Positions 8,719 to 17,331 of a stretch of DNA of 64,000 nt are shown one piece after another. Source of the DNA: Verrucomicrobiota bacterium (GTDB lineage: Bacteria > Verrucomicrobiota > Verrucomicrobiia > Opitutales > Opitutaceae); NCBI GenBank assembly GCA_016222805.1, contig JACRQG010000030.1:174688-238687 (forward strand). Reading direction: 5' to 3'. The position numbers were made by a program, and so were the translations under genes. Every line of letters starts with the position of its first letter. Within the stretch, counting starts at the first letter, position 1. A model generated the notes under the pieces. It was not told the DNA's origin and made no database searches. It saw only the letters and a program-made list of their open reading frames with translations.

Positions 8719-10506
8719 ATGAAGCGCACCCACCACTGTGCCCAACTCACCGCCGCCGATCTTGGCGCCACCGTCTCCCTGATCGGCTGGGTCGACACCG
8801 TCCGCGACCAGGGCGGAATCGTCTTTGTCGACCTGCGCGACCGGAAGGGGATCACGCAGATCCAGCTCGAACCCCACGAGAACGCCGCGCTGGGCAACGT
8901 GGTGAAGCACCTGAAGCTCGAGTCCGTGATCGGAGTCACGGGCAAGGTGATCCGCCGGCCCGCCGGGACGGAGAATCCCGCGCTCCCGACCGGGGAGGTC
9001 GAAGTCAACGCCACGGAGATCGAGATCCACAATATCTCGGAAACGCCCCCGTTTCCGCTGGATGACGCCGGCGGCGACAAGGTGAACGAGGATCTCCGGC
9101 TGACCTACCGCTATCTCGACCTGCGGCGGCCGAAGATGCGGCGGAACCTGCAGGTGCGGCACCGGGCGACGAAGTCGATCCGCGACTACTTCGACGCGCA
9201 GGAGTTCATCGAGGTGGAGACGCCGGCGCTGTTCAAGAGCACCCCGGAAGGGGCGCGCGAGTACCTCGTGCCGTCGCGGATCCATCCGGGGCAGTTCTAC
9301 GCGCTTTCGCAGTCGCCGCAGCAGTTTAAGCAGATCCTGATGGTTGCCGGCGTGGAGCGGTATTTCCAGATCGCACGCTGTTTCCGCGACGAGGATCTCC
9401 GGGCCGATCGGCAGATGGAATTCACGCAGGTCGACGTCGAGGCCTCCTTCATCACGCGCGAGGATGTGCACGCGTTGTTCGAGGGCATGTTGAAGAAGGT
9501 GTGGAAGGATGTGCTCGGGACGGACATTCCCACGCCCTTTCCGCGGATGTCGTTCCACGACGCGATGAACCGGTTCGGCGTCGACAAGCCCGACCTGCGG
9601 TTCGGGCTCGAACTCGTGGATCTCTCGGAGACCTTCCGGAACTCCGCCTTCAAGGTCTTCCAGGCGACGGTGGCCGGTGGCGGCGCCGTCAAGGCGCTCA
9701 ACGCGAAGAGCCTGGCTGATTTGACGCAGGGCGAGCTGAAGAACCTCGAGGAAATCGCAAAATCGCTCGGCGCGAAGGGACTCGCTTTCATCAAGGTCGA
9801 GGGCGGCGAGTGGAAGTCGCCGATCGTGAAGTTTTTCACCGAGGCGGAGAAGGCGGCGCTGGCGCAGCAACTCCAGGTCGAGGAAGGGGACATCATCTTC
9901 TTCGCCGCCGCTCCTTGGGAAAAGGCCTGCGCGATTCTCGGCCGCCTGCGGCTCGAGGCCGCCGCCCTGCTGCAGAAGCGCGGCCGGCTGACCATCCGGC
10001 CCGACGACTGGAAGTTTCTCTGGGTGATCGATTTCCCGCTGATGAGTTACGACGAGGCGGAGAACCGCTATGTCGCGACGCACCATCCGTTCACCGCGCC
10101 GGTGTCGGAGGATGTGGCGCTGCTCGATTCGAATCCGAAGGCGGTGCGCGGCCAGCACTACGACGTCGTGCTCAACGGCATGGAACTTGGCGGCGGCTCG
10201 ATCCGGATTCACCAGCCGGCGCTGCAGAAGAAGGTCTTCGAGGACGTGCTCAAGATCCCGGCCGACGTGGTGGAAAGCCGCTTCGGCTACATGCTGAAGG
10301 CGTTCACCTATGGCGCGCCGCCGCATGGCGGCATCGCCTTCGGGCTCGACCGGATGGTGGCCCTGCTCTGCGGGACGACCAGCATCCGCGATGTCATCGC
10401 CTTCCCGAAGACCCAGAAGGGGCAGGACCTGATGGCCCAGAGCCCGACCCCGGTCACGGAACGGCAGCTCAAGGAGCTACACATCACCACCGTGCTGCCG
10501 GAGTGA
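8719..10506 (+). CDS. aspS: Aspartyl-tRNA synthetase
   Basis: Class IIb synthetase that charges tRNA-Asp. It has an N-terminal OB-fold anticodon domain (about 1-110), motif 2 at about residues 219-235 (FRDEDLRADRQMEFTQ), the bacterial GAD insertion (about 300-420) and motif 3 GIAFGLDRM near the C-terminus. The length of 595 residues is normal for the bacterial type. Residue 31 in the anticodon-binding loop (VRDQGGIVF) is Gln. The equivalent residue is Leu in the discriminating E. coli enzyme and His in the non-discriminating Pseudomonas type, so specificity for tRNA-Asp alone cannot be read off. Confidence 0.96.
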   Translation: MKRTHHCAQLTAADLGATVSLIGWVDTVRDQGGIVFVDLRDRKGITQIQLEPHENAALGNVVKHLKLESVIGVTGKVIRRPAGTENPALPTGEVEVNATEIEIHNISETPPFPLDDAGGDKVNEDLRLTYRYLDLRRPKMRRNLQVRHRATKSIRDYFDAQEFIEVETPALFKSTPEGAREYLVPSRIHPGQFYALSQSPQQFKQILMVAGVERYFQIARCFRDEDLRADRQMEFTQVDVEASFITREDVHALFEGMLKKVWKDVLGTDIPTPFPRMSFHDAMNRFGVDKPDLRFGLELVDLSETFRNSAFKVFQATVAGGGAVKALNAKSLADLTQGELKNLEEIAKSLGAKGLAFIKVEGGEWKSPIVKFFTEAEKAALAQQLQVEEGDIIFFAAAPWEKACAILGRLRLEAAALLQKRGRLTIRPDDWKFLWVIDFPLMSYDEAENRYVATHHPFTAPVSEDVALLDSNPKAVRGQHYDVVLNGMELGGGSIRIHQPALQKKVFEDVLKIPADVVESRFGYMLKAFTYGAPPHGGIAFGLDRMVALLCGTTSIRDVIAFPKTQKGQDLMAQSPTPVTERQLKELHITTVLPE

Positions 10507-10977
<471 letters not shown>

Positions 10978-10998
10978 GCGGAGGGGTTTGTTTTTGGG

Positions 10999-11036
10999 CC
11001 CGTCCCGGTCGTGAGACCCGGACGGGTCTTTTTTTT
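10999..11036 (+). terminator. Intrinsic terminator after glnK1
   Basis: An 11-pair stem with one mismatch (CCCGTCCCGGT pairing with ACCCGGACGGG, 10999-11026) is followed directly by TC and eight T residues. It lies 21 bases after the stop and separates copy 1 from the downstream amt unit. Confidence 0.85.
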
Positions 11037-11063
11037 GGCCTCGATCGGAAACGCGCGGGCGGT

Positions 11064-11079
11064 TGGCACGGCTGGTGCT
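11064..11079 (+). promoter_or_regulatory. Sigma-54-type promoter of amt1
   Basis: TGGCACGGCTGGTGCT matches the -24/-12 consensus TGGCAC-N5-TTGC(A/T) at every defined position except one T, with the required 10 bases between the GG and GC dinucleotides. It sits 100 bases upstream of the amt1 start and downstream of the glnK1 terminator. Nitrogen-regulated sigma-54 control of amt/glnK units is well established in other bacteria. The same bases also form an inverted GCAC-N5-GTGC, so a protein operator is an alternative. Confidence 0.6.
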
Positions 11080-11179
11080 TTGCGGGGTCCGTCCCGTGTC
11101 CCGTTTTCCGGGGTGATTCCGGCCGAGAGGCCGGAGTGGGCCCGCGGCGGGAGACGTCCAATTCCAACCAACCACGCGC

Positions 11180-12712
11180 ATGTTCTGCTCTCGCCCTCCT
11201 CGCCTCAAGTTGATCGCGCTTCTGACCCTCGCCACCTGGTTGGGGGTGGGAGCGCTTCCGGCCCAGACTCCTCCCGCGGCGGCCACTCCGCCCGCGCCTC
11301 CGGCGCCCACGCTGGAACAGCGTGTGGCCGGCCTCGAGGCTTATGTCGGCAACGGCGACCCAAGCGTGGCGCTCAAGGTGGGACCGAAGGACAAGGATGG
11401 GAACGCCACCATTCCCGCGGGCCTCACGACGCCCTCCGTGGGCGTGGCCGGTCCCGGTCACAACGGCTTCATGATGATCTGCGCCGCGCTGGTGCTCTTC
11501 ATGACGCTGCCGGGCCTGGCGCTCTTCTACGGCGGCTTGGTGCGGACCAAAAACGTACTGTCGGTAATGGCGCAGTGCCTGGGCATCGCCGGCCTGGTGA
11601 CGATCATCTGGTGGGCGGTCGGCTACAGCCTCGTCTTCGGCAAGAGCTTCAACAGCGGAATCCTCGGCGGGACCGAGTTCTTCTTCCTGAAGGGCGTCGA
11701 TAGCGCCCCGAACACGGACTACGCCTTCTGGGTCTCGCAGAACGTGTTTTCGATGTACCAGCTGATGTTCGCGATCATCACGCCGGCGCTGATCGTGGGC
11801 GCAATCGCGGAGCGGATGAAGTTTTCGGCCCTGCTGCTCTTTGTGACGCTCTGGATGTTCGTCGTCTACATCCCGCTGGCCCACATGGTGTGGGGAGTGA
11901 CTGGTTTGATGAACGGCGTGTGGAACGCCGGCGCCGCCATCAAGGCGGTCGACTTCGCCGGCGGCACGGTGGTGCACATGTCCTCCGGTTGGTCGGCGCT
12001 GATTCTCTGCGTGATCCTCGGGCCCCGCCTCGGTTTCGGGAAGACCCCGATGCCTCCGCACAGCCTGGTGCTGTGCATGATCGGCACGGGCATGCTGTGG
12101 GTGGGCTGGTACGGCTTCAACGCGGGTTCGGCGGTCGCGGCGGACGGCGTGGCGGCGAATGCCTTCACCACCACAACGCTGGCTACGGGCGTGGCCTGTG
12201 CCACGTGGGCGGCGCTGGAGTACTTTGTCCGGGGCAAGGCCAGCGTGCTGGGCTTCTGCTCGGGTGCGGTCGCCGGCCTGGTGGTCGTGACCCCCGCCTG
12301 CGGTTTCATCACCCCGGGTTCTGCGGTCCCGCTCGGCGTGCTGGCCGGCGCCGTGCCGTTCTTCGCCTGCACCAAGCTGAAGGGCATGCTGAAATATGAC
12401 GACGCGCTCGACACCTTCGGCGTCCACGCCGTCGGCGGCACGCTCGGTGCCTTCCTCTCCGGCCTCTTCGCCACCGCGTCGGTCAACGGCAACCTCTCCA
12501 CCAACCTCAAGGACATCGTTGGCAAGTCGCTGTGGCTGGAGCAGCTGAAGGCCATCGGTGTGACGCTGGCGCTCTCCATCGTCTCGACGCTAATCCTCGC
12601 GCTGCTGGTCAAGGCGATCCTCGGTCTGCGGCCCACCACCGAAGCCGAGCAGGAGGGCCTCGATCTCACGGACCACGGGGAAGAAGGCTACATTTACGAG
12701 GCCAAGTCCTGA
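11180..12712 (+). CDS. amt: Ammonium transporter, copy 1
   Basis: An Amt/Mep/Rh-family channel of 510 residues. Residues 1-29 look like a signal peptide ending near LPAQ, followed by a soluble extension to about residue 93 containing LEQRVAGLEAYVGNGDP; the channel domain begins at GPGHNGFMMI. The conserved pore aspartate precedes the twin histidines His266 (GTVVHMSSG) and His416 (FGVHAVGGT), both present. The cytoplasmic tail ends LDLTDHGEEGYIYEAKS, as in copy 2. The glnK copy 2 start follows after 29 bases, so channel and regulator are co-transcribed. The N-terminal extension is longer than in E. coli AmtB. Confidence 0.95.
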   Translation: MFCSRPPRLKLIALLTLATWLGVGALPAQTPPAAATPPAPPAPTLEQRVAGLEAYVGNGDPSVALKVGPKDKDGNATIPAGLTTPSVGVAGPGHNGFMMICAALVLFMTLPGLALFYGGLVRTKNVLSVMAQCLGIAGLVTIIWWAVGYSLVFGKSFNSGILGGTEFFFLKGVDSAPNTDYAFWVSQNVFSMYQLMFAIITPALIVGAIAERMKFSALLLFVTLWMFVVYIPLAHMVWGVTGLMNGVWNAGAAIKAVDFAGGTVVHMSSGWSALILCVILGPRLGFGKTPMPPHSLVLCMIGTGMLWVGWYGFNAGSAVAADGVAANAFTTTTLATGVACATWAALEYFVRGKASVLGFCSGAVAGLVVVTPACGFITPGSAVPLGVLAGAVPFFACTKLKGMLKYDDALDTFGVHAVGGTLGAFLSGLFATASVNGNLSTNLKDIVGKSLWLEQLKAIGVTLALSIVSTLILALLVKAILGLRPTTEAEQEGLDLTDHGEEGYIYEAKS

Positions 12713-12729
12713 ACCACGCCAATCCTTAA

Positions 12730-13080
<351 letters not shown>

Positions 13081-13103
13081 GACGGCACGATTTGCCAGAT
13101 GGC

Positions 13104-13138
13104 CGGCGGGTCCCTTCAGGGGCCCGCCGTTTTTTTTG
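13104..13138 (+). terminator. Intrinsic terminator after glnK2
   Basis: CGGCGGGTCCC pairs with GGGCCCGCCG (G-U pair allowed) around a short TTCA loop and runs into eight or nine T residues. It begins 24 bases after the glnK2 stop. Confidence 0.85.
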
Positions 13139-13165
13139 CCGAAAGGGGGCAGGAAACCGCGCTGC

Positions 13166-13181
13166 CGGCATTGATTCTGCT
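13166..13181 (+). promoter_or_regulatory. Sigma-54-type promoter of amt2
   Basis: CGGCATTGATTCTGCT keeps the essential GG and GC dinucleotides with exactly 10 bases between them, and matches GGCA and TGCT of the consensus. It lies 20 bases upstream of the amt2 ATG and just after the glnK2 terminator. The match is weaker than the amt1 site, but its position before the paralogous gene supports it. Confidence 0.5.
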
Positions 13182-13200
13182 TATCGGCGGGCAACCTCGC

Positions 13201-14694
13201 ATGAAAACCCTTCGCCGACTGACCCTGTCGGGCGCCGCTGCGCTCCTGTTGATCGTTGCCGCTGCTGCCGGCCGCGCCCAGACGCCGGCTGCGCCACCCC
13301 CGGTTCCGACGCTGGAGCAGCGCGTCGCCGGGTTGGAGGCCTACCTCACCAACGGCGATCCCGCCGCGCCCCTCAAGGACGCCAAGGGCGCGGTCCCCGC
13401 CGGGCTGACGACGCCCGCCGTCGGCGTGGCGGGACCCGGGCACAACGGCTTCATGATGATCTCCGCGGCCCTCGTGCTCTTCATGACCCTGCCGGGACTG
13501 GCCTTATTCTACGGTGGCTTGGTGCGAACCAAGAACGTCCTTTCCGTGATGGCCCAGTGTCTTGGCCTGGCCGGTCTCGTGACCGTGCTGTGGTGGGCCG
13601 TCGGCTACAGCCTGGTCTTTGGCAAGAACCTCGAAAGCCCCTTCCTCGGAGGCACCGAGTACTTCTTCCTGAAGGGAGTGGAGAGCGCCCCGAACACCGA
13701 CTACGCGATGTGGGTTTCGCACAACGTCTTTGCCGTCTACCAGCTGATGTTCGCCATCATCACCCCGGCGTTGATCGTGGGTGCAGTGGCGGAGCGGATG
13801 AAGTTCTCCGCCTTGCTGGCCTTCATGACCCTGTGGCTGTTCCTGGTGTACTTCCCGTTGGCCCACATGGTCTGGGGCGCCACCGGCCTCATGAACGGCG
13901 TGTGGAACGCCGGGGCGGCCATCAAGGCCATCGATTTCGCGGGCGGCACCGTTGTGCACATGTCGTCGGGGTGGTCGGCGCTCGTGTTGTGCCTGATCCT
14001 CGGTCGGCGGCTCGGCTTCGGCCGCACCCCGATGCCCCCGCACAGTCTGGTCCTCTGCATGGTGGGCACGGGGATGCTCTGGGTTGGCTGGTATGGTTTC
14101 AACGCCGGGTCGGCCGTCGCGGCTGACGGCATCGCGGCGGTGGCGTTCACCACGACGACCCTGGCCACCGGGGTGGCTTCCTTCACCTGGGGATCTGCCG
14201 AGTATTTCACCCGGGGCAAGGCCAGCGTGCTGGGCTTCTGCTCGGGCGCCGTGGCGGGCCTGGTCGTGGTCACCCCGGCCTGCGGTTTTATCACGCCCTC
14301 TTCGGCTGTGCCCTTGGGCGTGCTGGCGGGGGCCATTCCGTTCTTCGCCTGCACGAAGCTGAAGGGGTGGCTCCGTTATGATGATGCCCTCGACACCTTT
14401 GGCGTCCACGCCGTCGGAGGCACCCTGGGCGCGCTGCTCACCGGATTTTTTGCCACGCCCGCCGTGAATGCCAACCTCGGGACCAACCTGAAGGACATCA
14501 TCGGCCGTTCCCTCTGGATCGAGCAACTGAAGGCGATGGGAATCACCGTGGCCCTGTCCGTCGGGGCGACCGTGGTGATTGCCTTCCTGCTGAAGGCGCT
14601 GATGGGACTGCGGCCGACCGTGGAGGCCGAGCAAGAGGGGCTCGACCTCAGCGACCATGGCGAGGAAGGTTACATCTACGAGGCCAAGTCCTGA
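13201..14694 (+). CDS. amt: Ammonium transporter, copy 2
   Basis: A 497-residue paralogue of the amt gene at 11180. The start is ATG 13201, which follows the terminator and promoter; an in-frame upstream extension would run through the glnK2 terminator and is rejected. It has a signal peptide (about 1-25), the extension containing LEQRVAGLEAYLTNGDP, then the channel domain from GPGHNGFMMI. Twin-histidine motifs GTVVHMSSG and FGVHAVGGT and the tail LDLSDHGEEGYIYEAKS are kept. Compared with copy 1 the extension is shorter (PLKDAKGAVPAG) and the C-terminal third is the most diverged. It is co-transcribed with glnK3 33 bases downstream. Confidence 0.95.
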   Translation: MKTLRRLTLSGAAALLLIVAAAAGRAQTPAAPPPVPTLEQRVAGLEAYLTNGDPAAPLKDAKGAVPAGLTTPAVGVAGPGHNGFMMISAALVLFMTLPGLALFYGGLVRTKNVLSVMAQCLGLAGLVTVLWWAVGYSLVFGKNLESPFLGGTEYFFLKGVESAPNTDYAMWVSHNVFAVYQLMFAIITPALIVGAVAERMKFSALLAFMTLWLFLVYFPLAHMVWGATGLMNGVWNAGAAIKAIDFAGGTVVHMSSGWSALVLCLILGRRLGFGRTPMPPHSLVLCMVGTGMLWVGWYGFNAGSAVAADGIAAVAFTTTTLATGVASFTWGSAEYFTRGKASVLGFCSGAVAGLVVVTPACGFITPSSAVPLGVLAGAIPFFACTKLKGWLRYDDALDTFGVHAVGGTLGALLTGFFATPAVNANLGTNLKDIIGRSLWIEQLKAMGITVALSVGATVVIAFLLKALMGLRPTVEAEQEGLDLSDHGEEGYIYEAKS

Positions 14695-15066
<372 letters not shown>

Positions 15067-15071
15067 GTGCT

Positions 15072-15154
15072 CGCGCTTGAAGGGTAGTCGCGTGGGCCAC
15101 CTGGCCACCGCGTGGTCCCAAGGTGGACGCACTTTCGACTTGGGTTCAAGCGCG
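15072..15154. repeat. Nested long palindrome between convergent genes
   Basis: CGCGCTTGAA (15072-15081) is repeated in perfect inverse as TTCAAGCGCG (15145-15154). Between them, GCGT..CCACCT pairs with AGGTGG ACGC, giving a second stem inside the first. A further 8-base inverted pair (GTGGCGGC/GCCGCCAC) lies at about 15214-15251. The region separates glnK3 from the convergent TPR gene. It resembles an intergenic repeat unit or a structured bidirectional terminator, but lacks a T-run. Confidence 0.45.
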
Positions 15155-15288
15155 GCTGCAGAAAGAGCGCTCGTGTTCCAGAGGCGGGCACCCGGCCTCG
15201 CTCCGGAGATCGTGGGTGGCGGCCGTGGGCCCGGTTCGCAGCCGCCACGGGATCGTCGCGGAACGGAGCGAAGCAGGCGGAACCCGCG

Positions 15289-17247
15289 CTACGGGCGGGC
15301 GCCGAGGCGCAGCGCCTCCCGCTGGTGGCGTTCGGAATCCGCGGGCCTTCCCACCTGCCGGTAGGCGCGGGCGAGGTTGAGGTGCGCGTCGGCCAGGCCG
15401 GGGTTGAGCTCGACGGCGCGCAAGCCGTGGTGGATGGCGTCCTCGTAGCGTCCTGCGAGGCCGAGCGCGCGGGCATAGTGATTGTGGATCTCGGCGGAAT
15501 CCGGCGCGAGGGAGACCGCCCGTTCGAAGTTCGGCATGGCCTCCGGCAGCCGTTCCAGCAGGGTCAGCGCGATGGCGACGTGCAGGTGGGCGATGGCATC
15601 TCCCGGGGCGTGACGGGCCGACGCCTGAAACTCTGCCAAGGCTTCCGCCGTGCGGCCCGCGCGGGCGAGCGTGAGCCCGAGATTGAAACTGGCGGTGGCG
15701 AACCTTGGCCGCAGCCGCAGGGCCTCGCGGAAGGCGGCGAGGGCTTCGTCGGTGCGACCCAGCGCAGCGAGCGCGATGCCAAGGTGGTTGCGGGCCTCCG
15801 CGAAGCGCGGTTGGAGGACGAGGGCGCGTTCGAGCGGGGAAACAGCTTCGCGGGCGCGGCCGAGGCGGGTCAGCGTGTCGCCGAGGTTGTTGAGCGCCTC
15901 GGGAAAGTCGGGTCGGAGTCGCAGCGCGTGTTCGAGGTGCGGCAGGGCCTCGGCGTAGCGCCCCTCGCGGGCGTGGGCCTCGGCGAGGTTGTTGTGCGCC
16001 ATCCAGCAGTCGGGGTTTCCGGCGAGGGTATGCTGGTACAGGCTGAAGACGTCGCGGTACGGCTGGGTCTGCCGCCAGGACAACAGCGCCAGCGGGAGGA
16101 CGAGCGCGAGGCCGGTGGGAACAACCACGCGCGACGGCAGGCGGGCCACCGCGGCCCCGGCGAGGGCGAAGAGGGCAAGGCTGGCGAGGTACTGGAAGTG
16201 ATCCGCGACGAAGGAATACAGGAAAGGGTAGACATTGAAGAAACCCAGCGCCGGAAACAGGGTGCCGCCAAACAGCAACGCGGCGGCGAGGGGACCGCGG
16301 GCCCGGGTGCGGAGCAGGAAGAGCCCCGCCAGGAGGCTGATCAGCCCCATTCCCGCTGCGAGGGTGAGGCCGAGGGGCGCCGGCATTTCCCACCGCGGAT
16401 AAACGAAGAGCAGGTGCGCCGGCCAAAGCAGCTTGCCCGCGTAGAACCACGGGGCCCGCGTCGCAATGGCGAGGCGGTCCCAGGCCGAGAGGGAAAAGGC
16501 CCCGCCGCTGGCGCCGATGTAGGCCCGCTCAAAGTGGACCGTGGTGGCGGCAGCCAGCGCGGCGAGGCAGAACCAAGGCAGCAAACGGCGGCCTTCGCGG
16601 CGCCACTCGATGTGGCCGTCGCGCCACCATACGATCACCAGGAGCACGGCGGGAAGCGTGGCGGTCACGGTCTTGGTGAGCAGGGCGAGGACGAACAGTC
16701 CGGTGGCGATCGCATAGTTCGTGGGGCCGCGCGACGGTCGCTGCCTCAGATACGTGAGGGCGGCGGCGAGGAAGAGGACGGTCGAAAGGGTGTTCTTCTG
16801 CTCGGAGATCCAGGCGACGGTTTCAACTCCCACCGGGTGGATGGCGAAAAGTAGCGCGGCCCAAGGGGCTCCGGGCACTCGCAGTCGGCGCAGGAGCTGC
16901 ACGAAAAGCGCGGTCGCCCCGAGGTGGAGCAGCAGGTTGACCAGGTGATAGCCGGCGGGCGCGTCTCCCCACAGGCGGTGCTGCAGCCAGAAGAACGAAT
17001 GGAGGAAAGGGTAATACTGTTGGGTCGCCCCGGGCTCGAACCAGATCCGGAGCAGGCCGTCCAACGACTGCAGTTCCGCTCGCGTCACGTGTCCGGGCTG
17101 ATCGTCCCAGATAAAGCCGGCGCCGAAGGTGGGGGCATACGCCGCCAGCACCACAGTTCCCAGGGCGAGCCACCACCCCCACGACAGGCGGGGCGGATCG
17201 CTGGGGGGAAGATGCTCGGCTTCGGGCATCGGAGGGGCTGGCAGCAT
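15289..17247 (-). CDS. TMTC-like membrane protein with C-terminal TPR repeats
   Basis: About 652 residues. The N-terminal two thirds carry around ten hydrophobic helices with the GT-C glycosyltransferase-type acidic motif GFIWDDQPG in the first extracytoplasmic loop and the family hallmark FAIHPVGVETVAWISEQK. From about residue 430 onward there are about seven tetratricopeptide repeats (for example ALNNLGDTLTRLGRAREA). This layout matches bacterial relatives of the TMTC/O-mannosyltransferase group, which may glycosylate exported proteins; activity is not proven. ATG 17247 is chosen, with 17229 as an alternative. A longer frame to 17319 would cross the receptor terminator and is rejected. Confidence 0.8.
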   Translation of the reverse strand: MLPAPPMPEAEHLPPSDPPRLSWGWWLALGTVVLAAYAPTFGAGFIWDDQPGHVTRAELQSLDGLLRIWFEPGATQQYYPFLHSFFWLQHRLWGDAPAGYHLVNLLLHLGATALFVQLLRRLRVPGAPWAALLFAIHPVGVETVAWISEQKNTLSTVLFLAAALTYLRQRPSRGPTNYAIATGLFVLALLTKTVTATLPAVLLVIVWWRDGHIEWRREGRRLLPWFCLAALAAATTVHFERAYIGASGGAFSLSAWDRLAIATRAPWFYAGKLLWPAHLLFVYPRWEMPAPLGLTLAAGMGLISLLAGLFLLRTRARGPLAAALLFGGTLFPALGFFNVYPFLYSFVADHFQYLASLALFALAGAAVARLPSRVVVPTGLALVLPLALLSWRQTQPYRDVFSLYQHTLAGNPDCWMAHNNLAEAHAREGRYAEALPHLEHALRLRPDFPEALNNLGDTLTRLGRAREAVSPLERALVLQPRFAEARNHLGIALAALGRTDEALAAFREALRLRPRFATASFNLGLTLARAGRTAEALAEFQASARHAPGDAIAHLHVAIALTLLERLPEAMPNFERAVSLAPDSAEIHNHYARALGLAGRYEDAIHHGLRAVELNPGLADAHLNLARAYRQVGRPADSERHQREALRLGARP

Positions 17248-17271
17248 CGCGAGAGCGGCTTCGGTTGGGCA

Positions 17272-17310
17272 ACAGACAAAAGAAAGGCGCCGGCGGGAGC
17301 CGCCGGCGCC
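17272..17310 (-). terminator. Intrinsic terminator of TonB receptor 1
   Basis: On the minus strand an 11-pair perfect stem (GGCGCCGGCGG and its complement, loop CTC) at 17286-17310 is followed by TTTCTTTTGTCTGTT. It lies 21 bases beyond the receptor stop codon and just before the TPR gene. Confidence 0.85.
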
Positions 17311-17331
17311 GGGAGACAAGACTCGGTTTCG

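Noticed and set aside
13099..13200. Upstream in-frame extension of amt2
   Set aside because: It would translate through the glnK2 terminator and the sigma-54-type site; ATG 13201 gives a proper signal peptide.
17248..17319. Longer N-terminus for the TPR membrane protein
   Set aside because: It would include the stem of the receptor 1 terminator, and the extra residues have no leader or membrane pattern.
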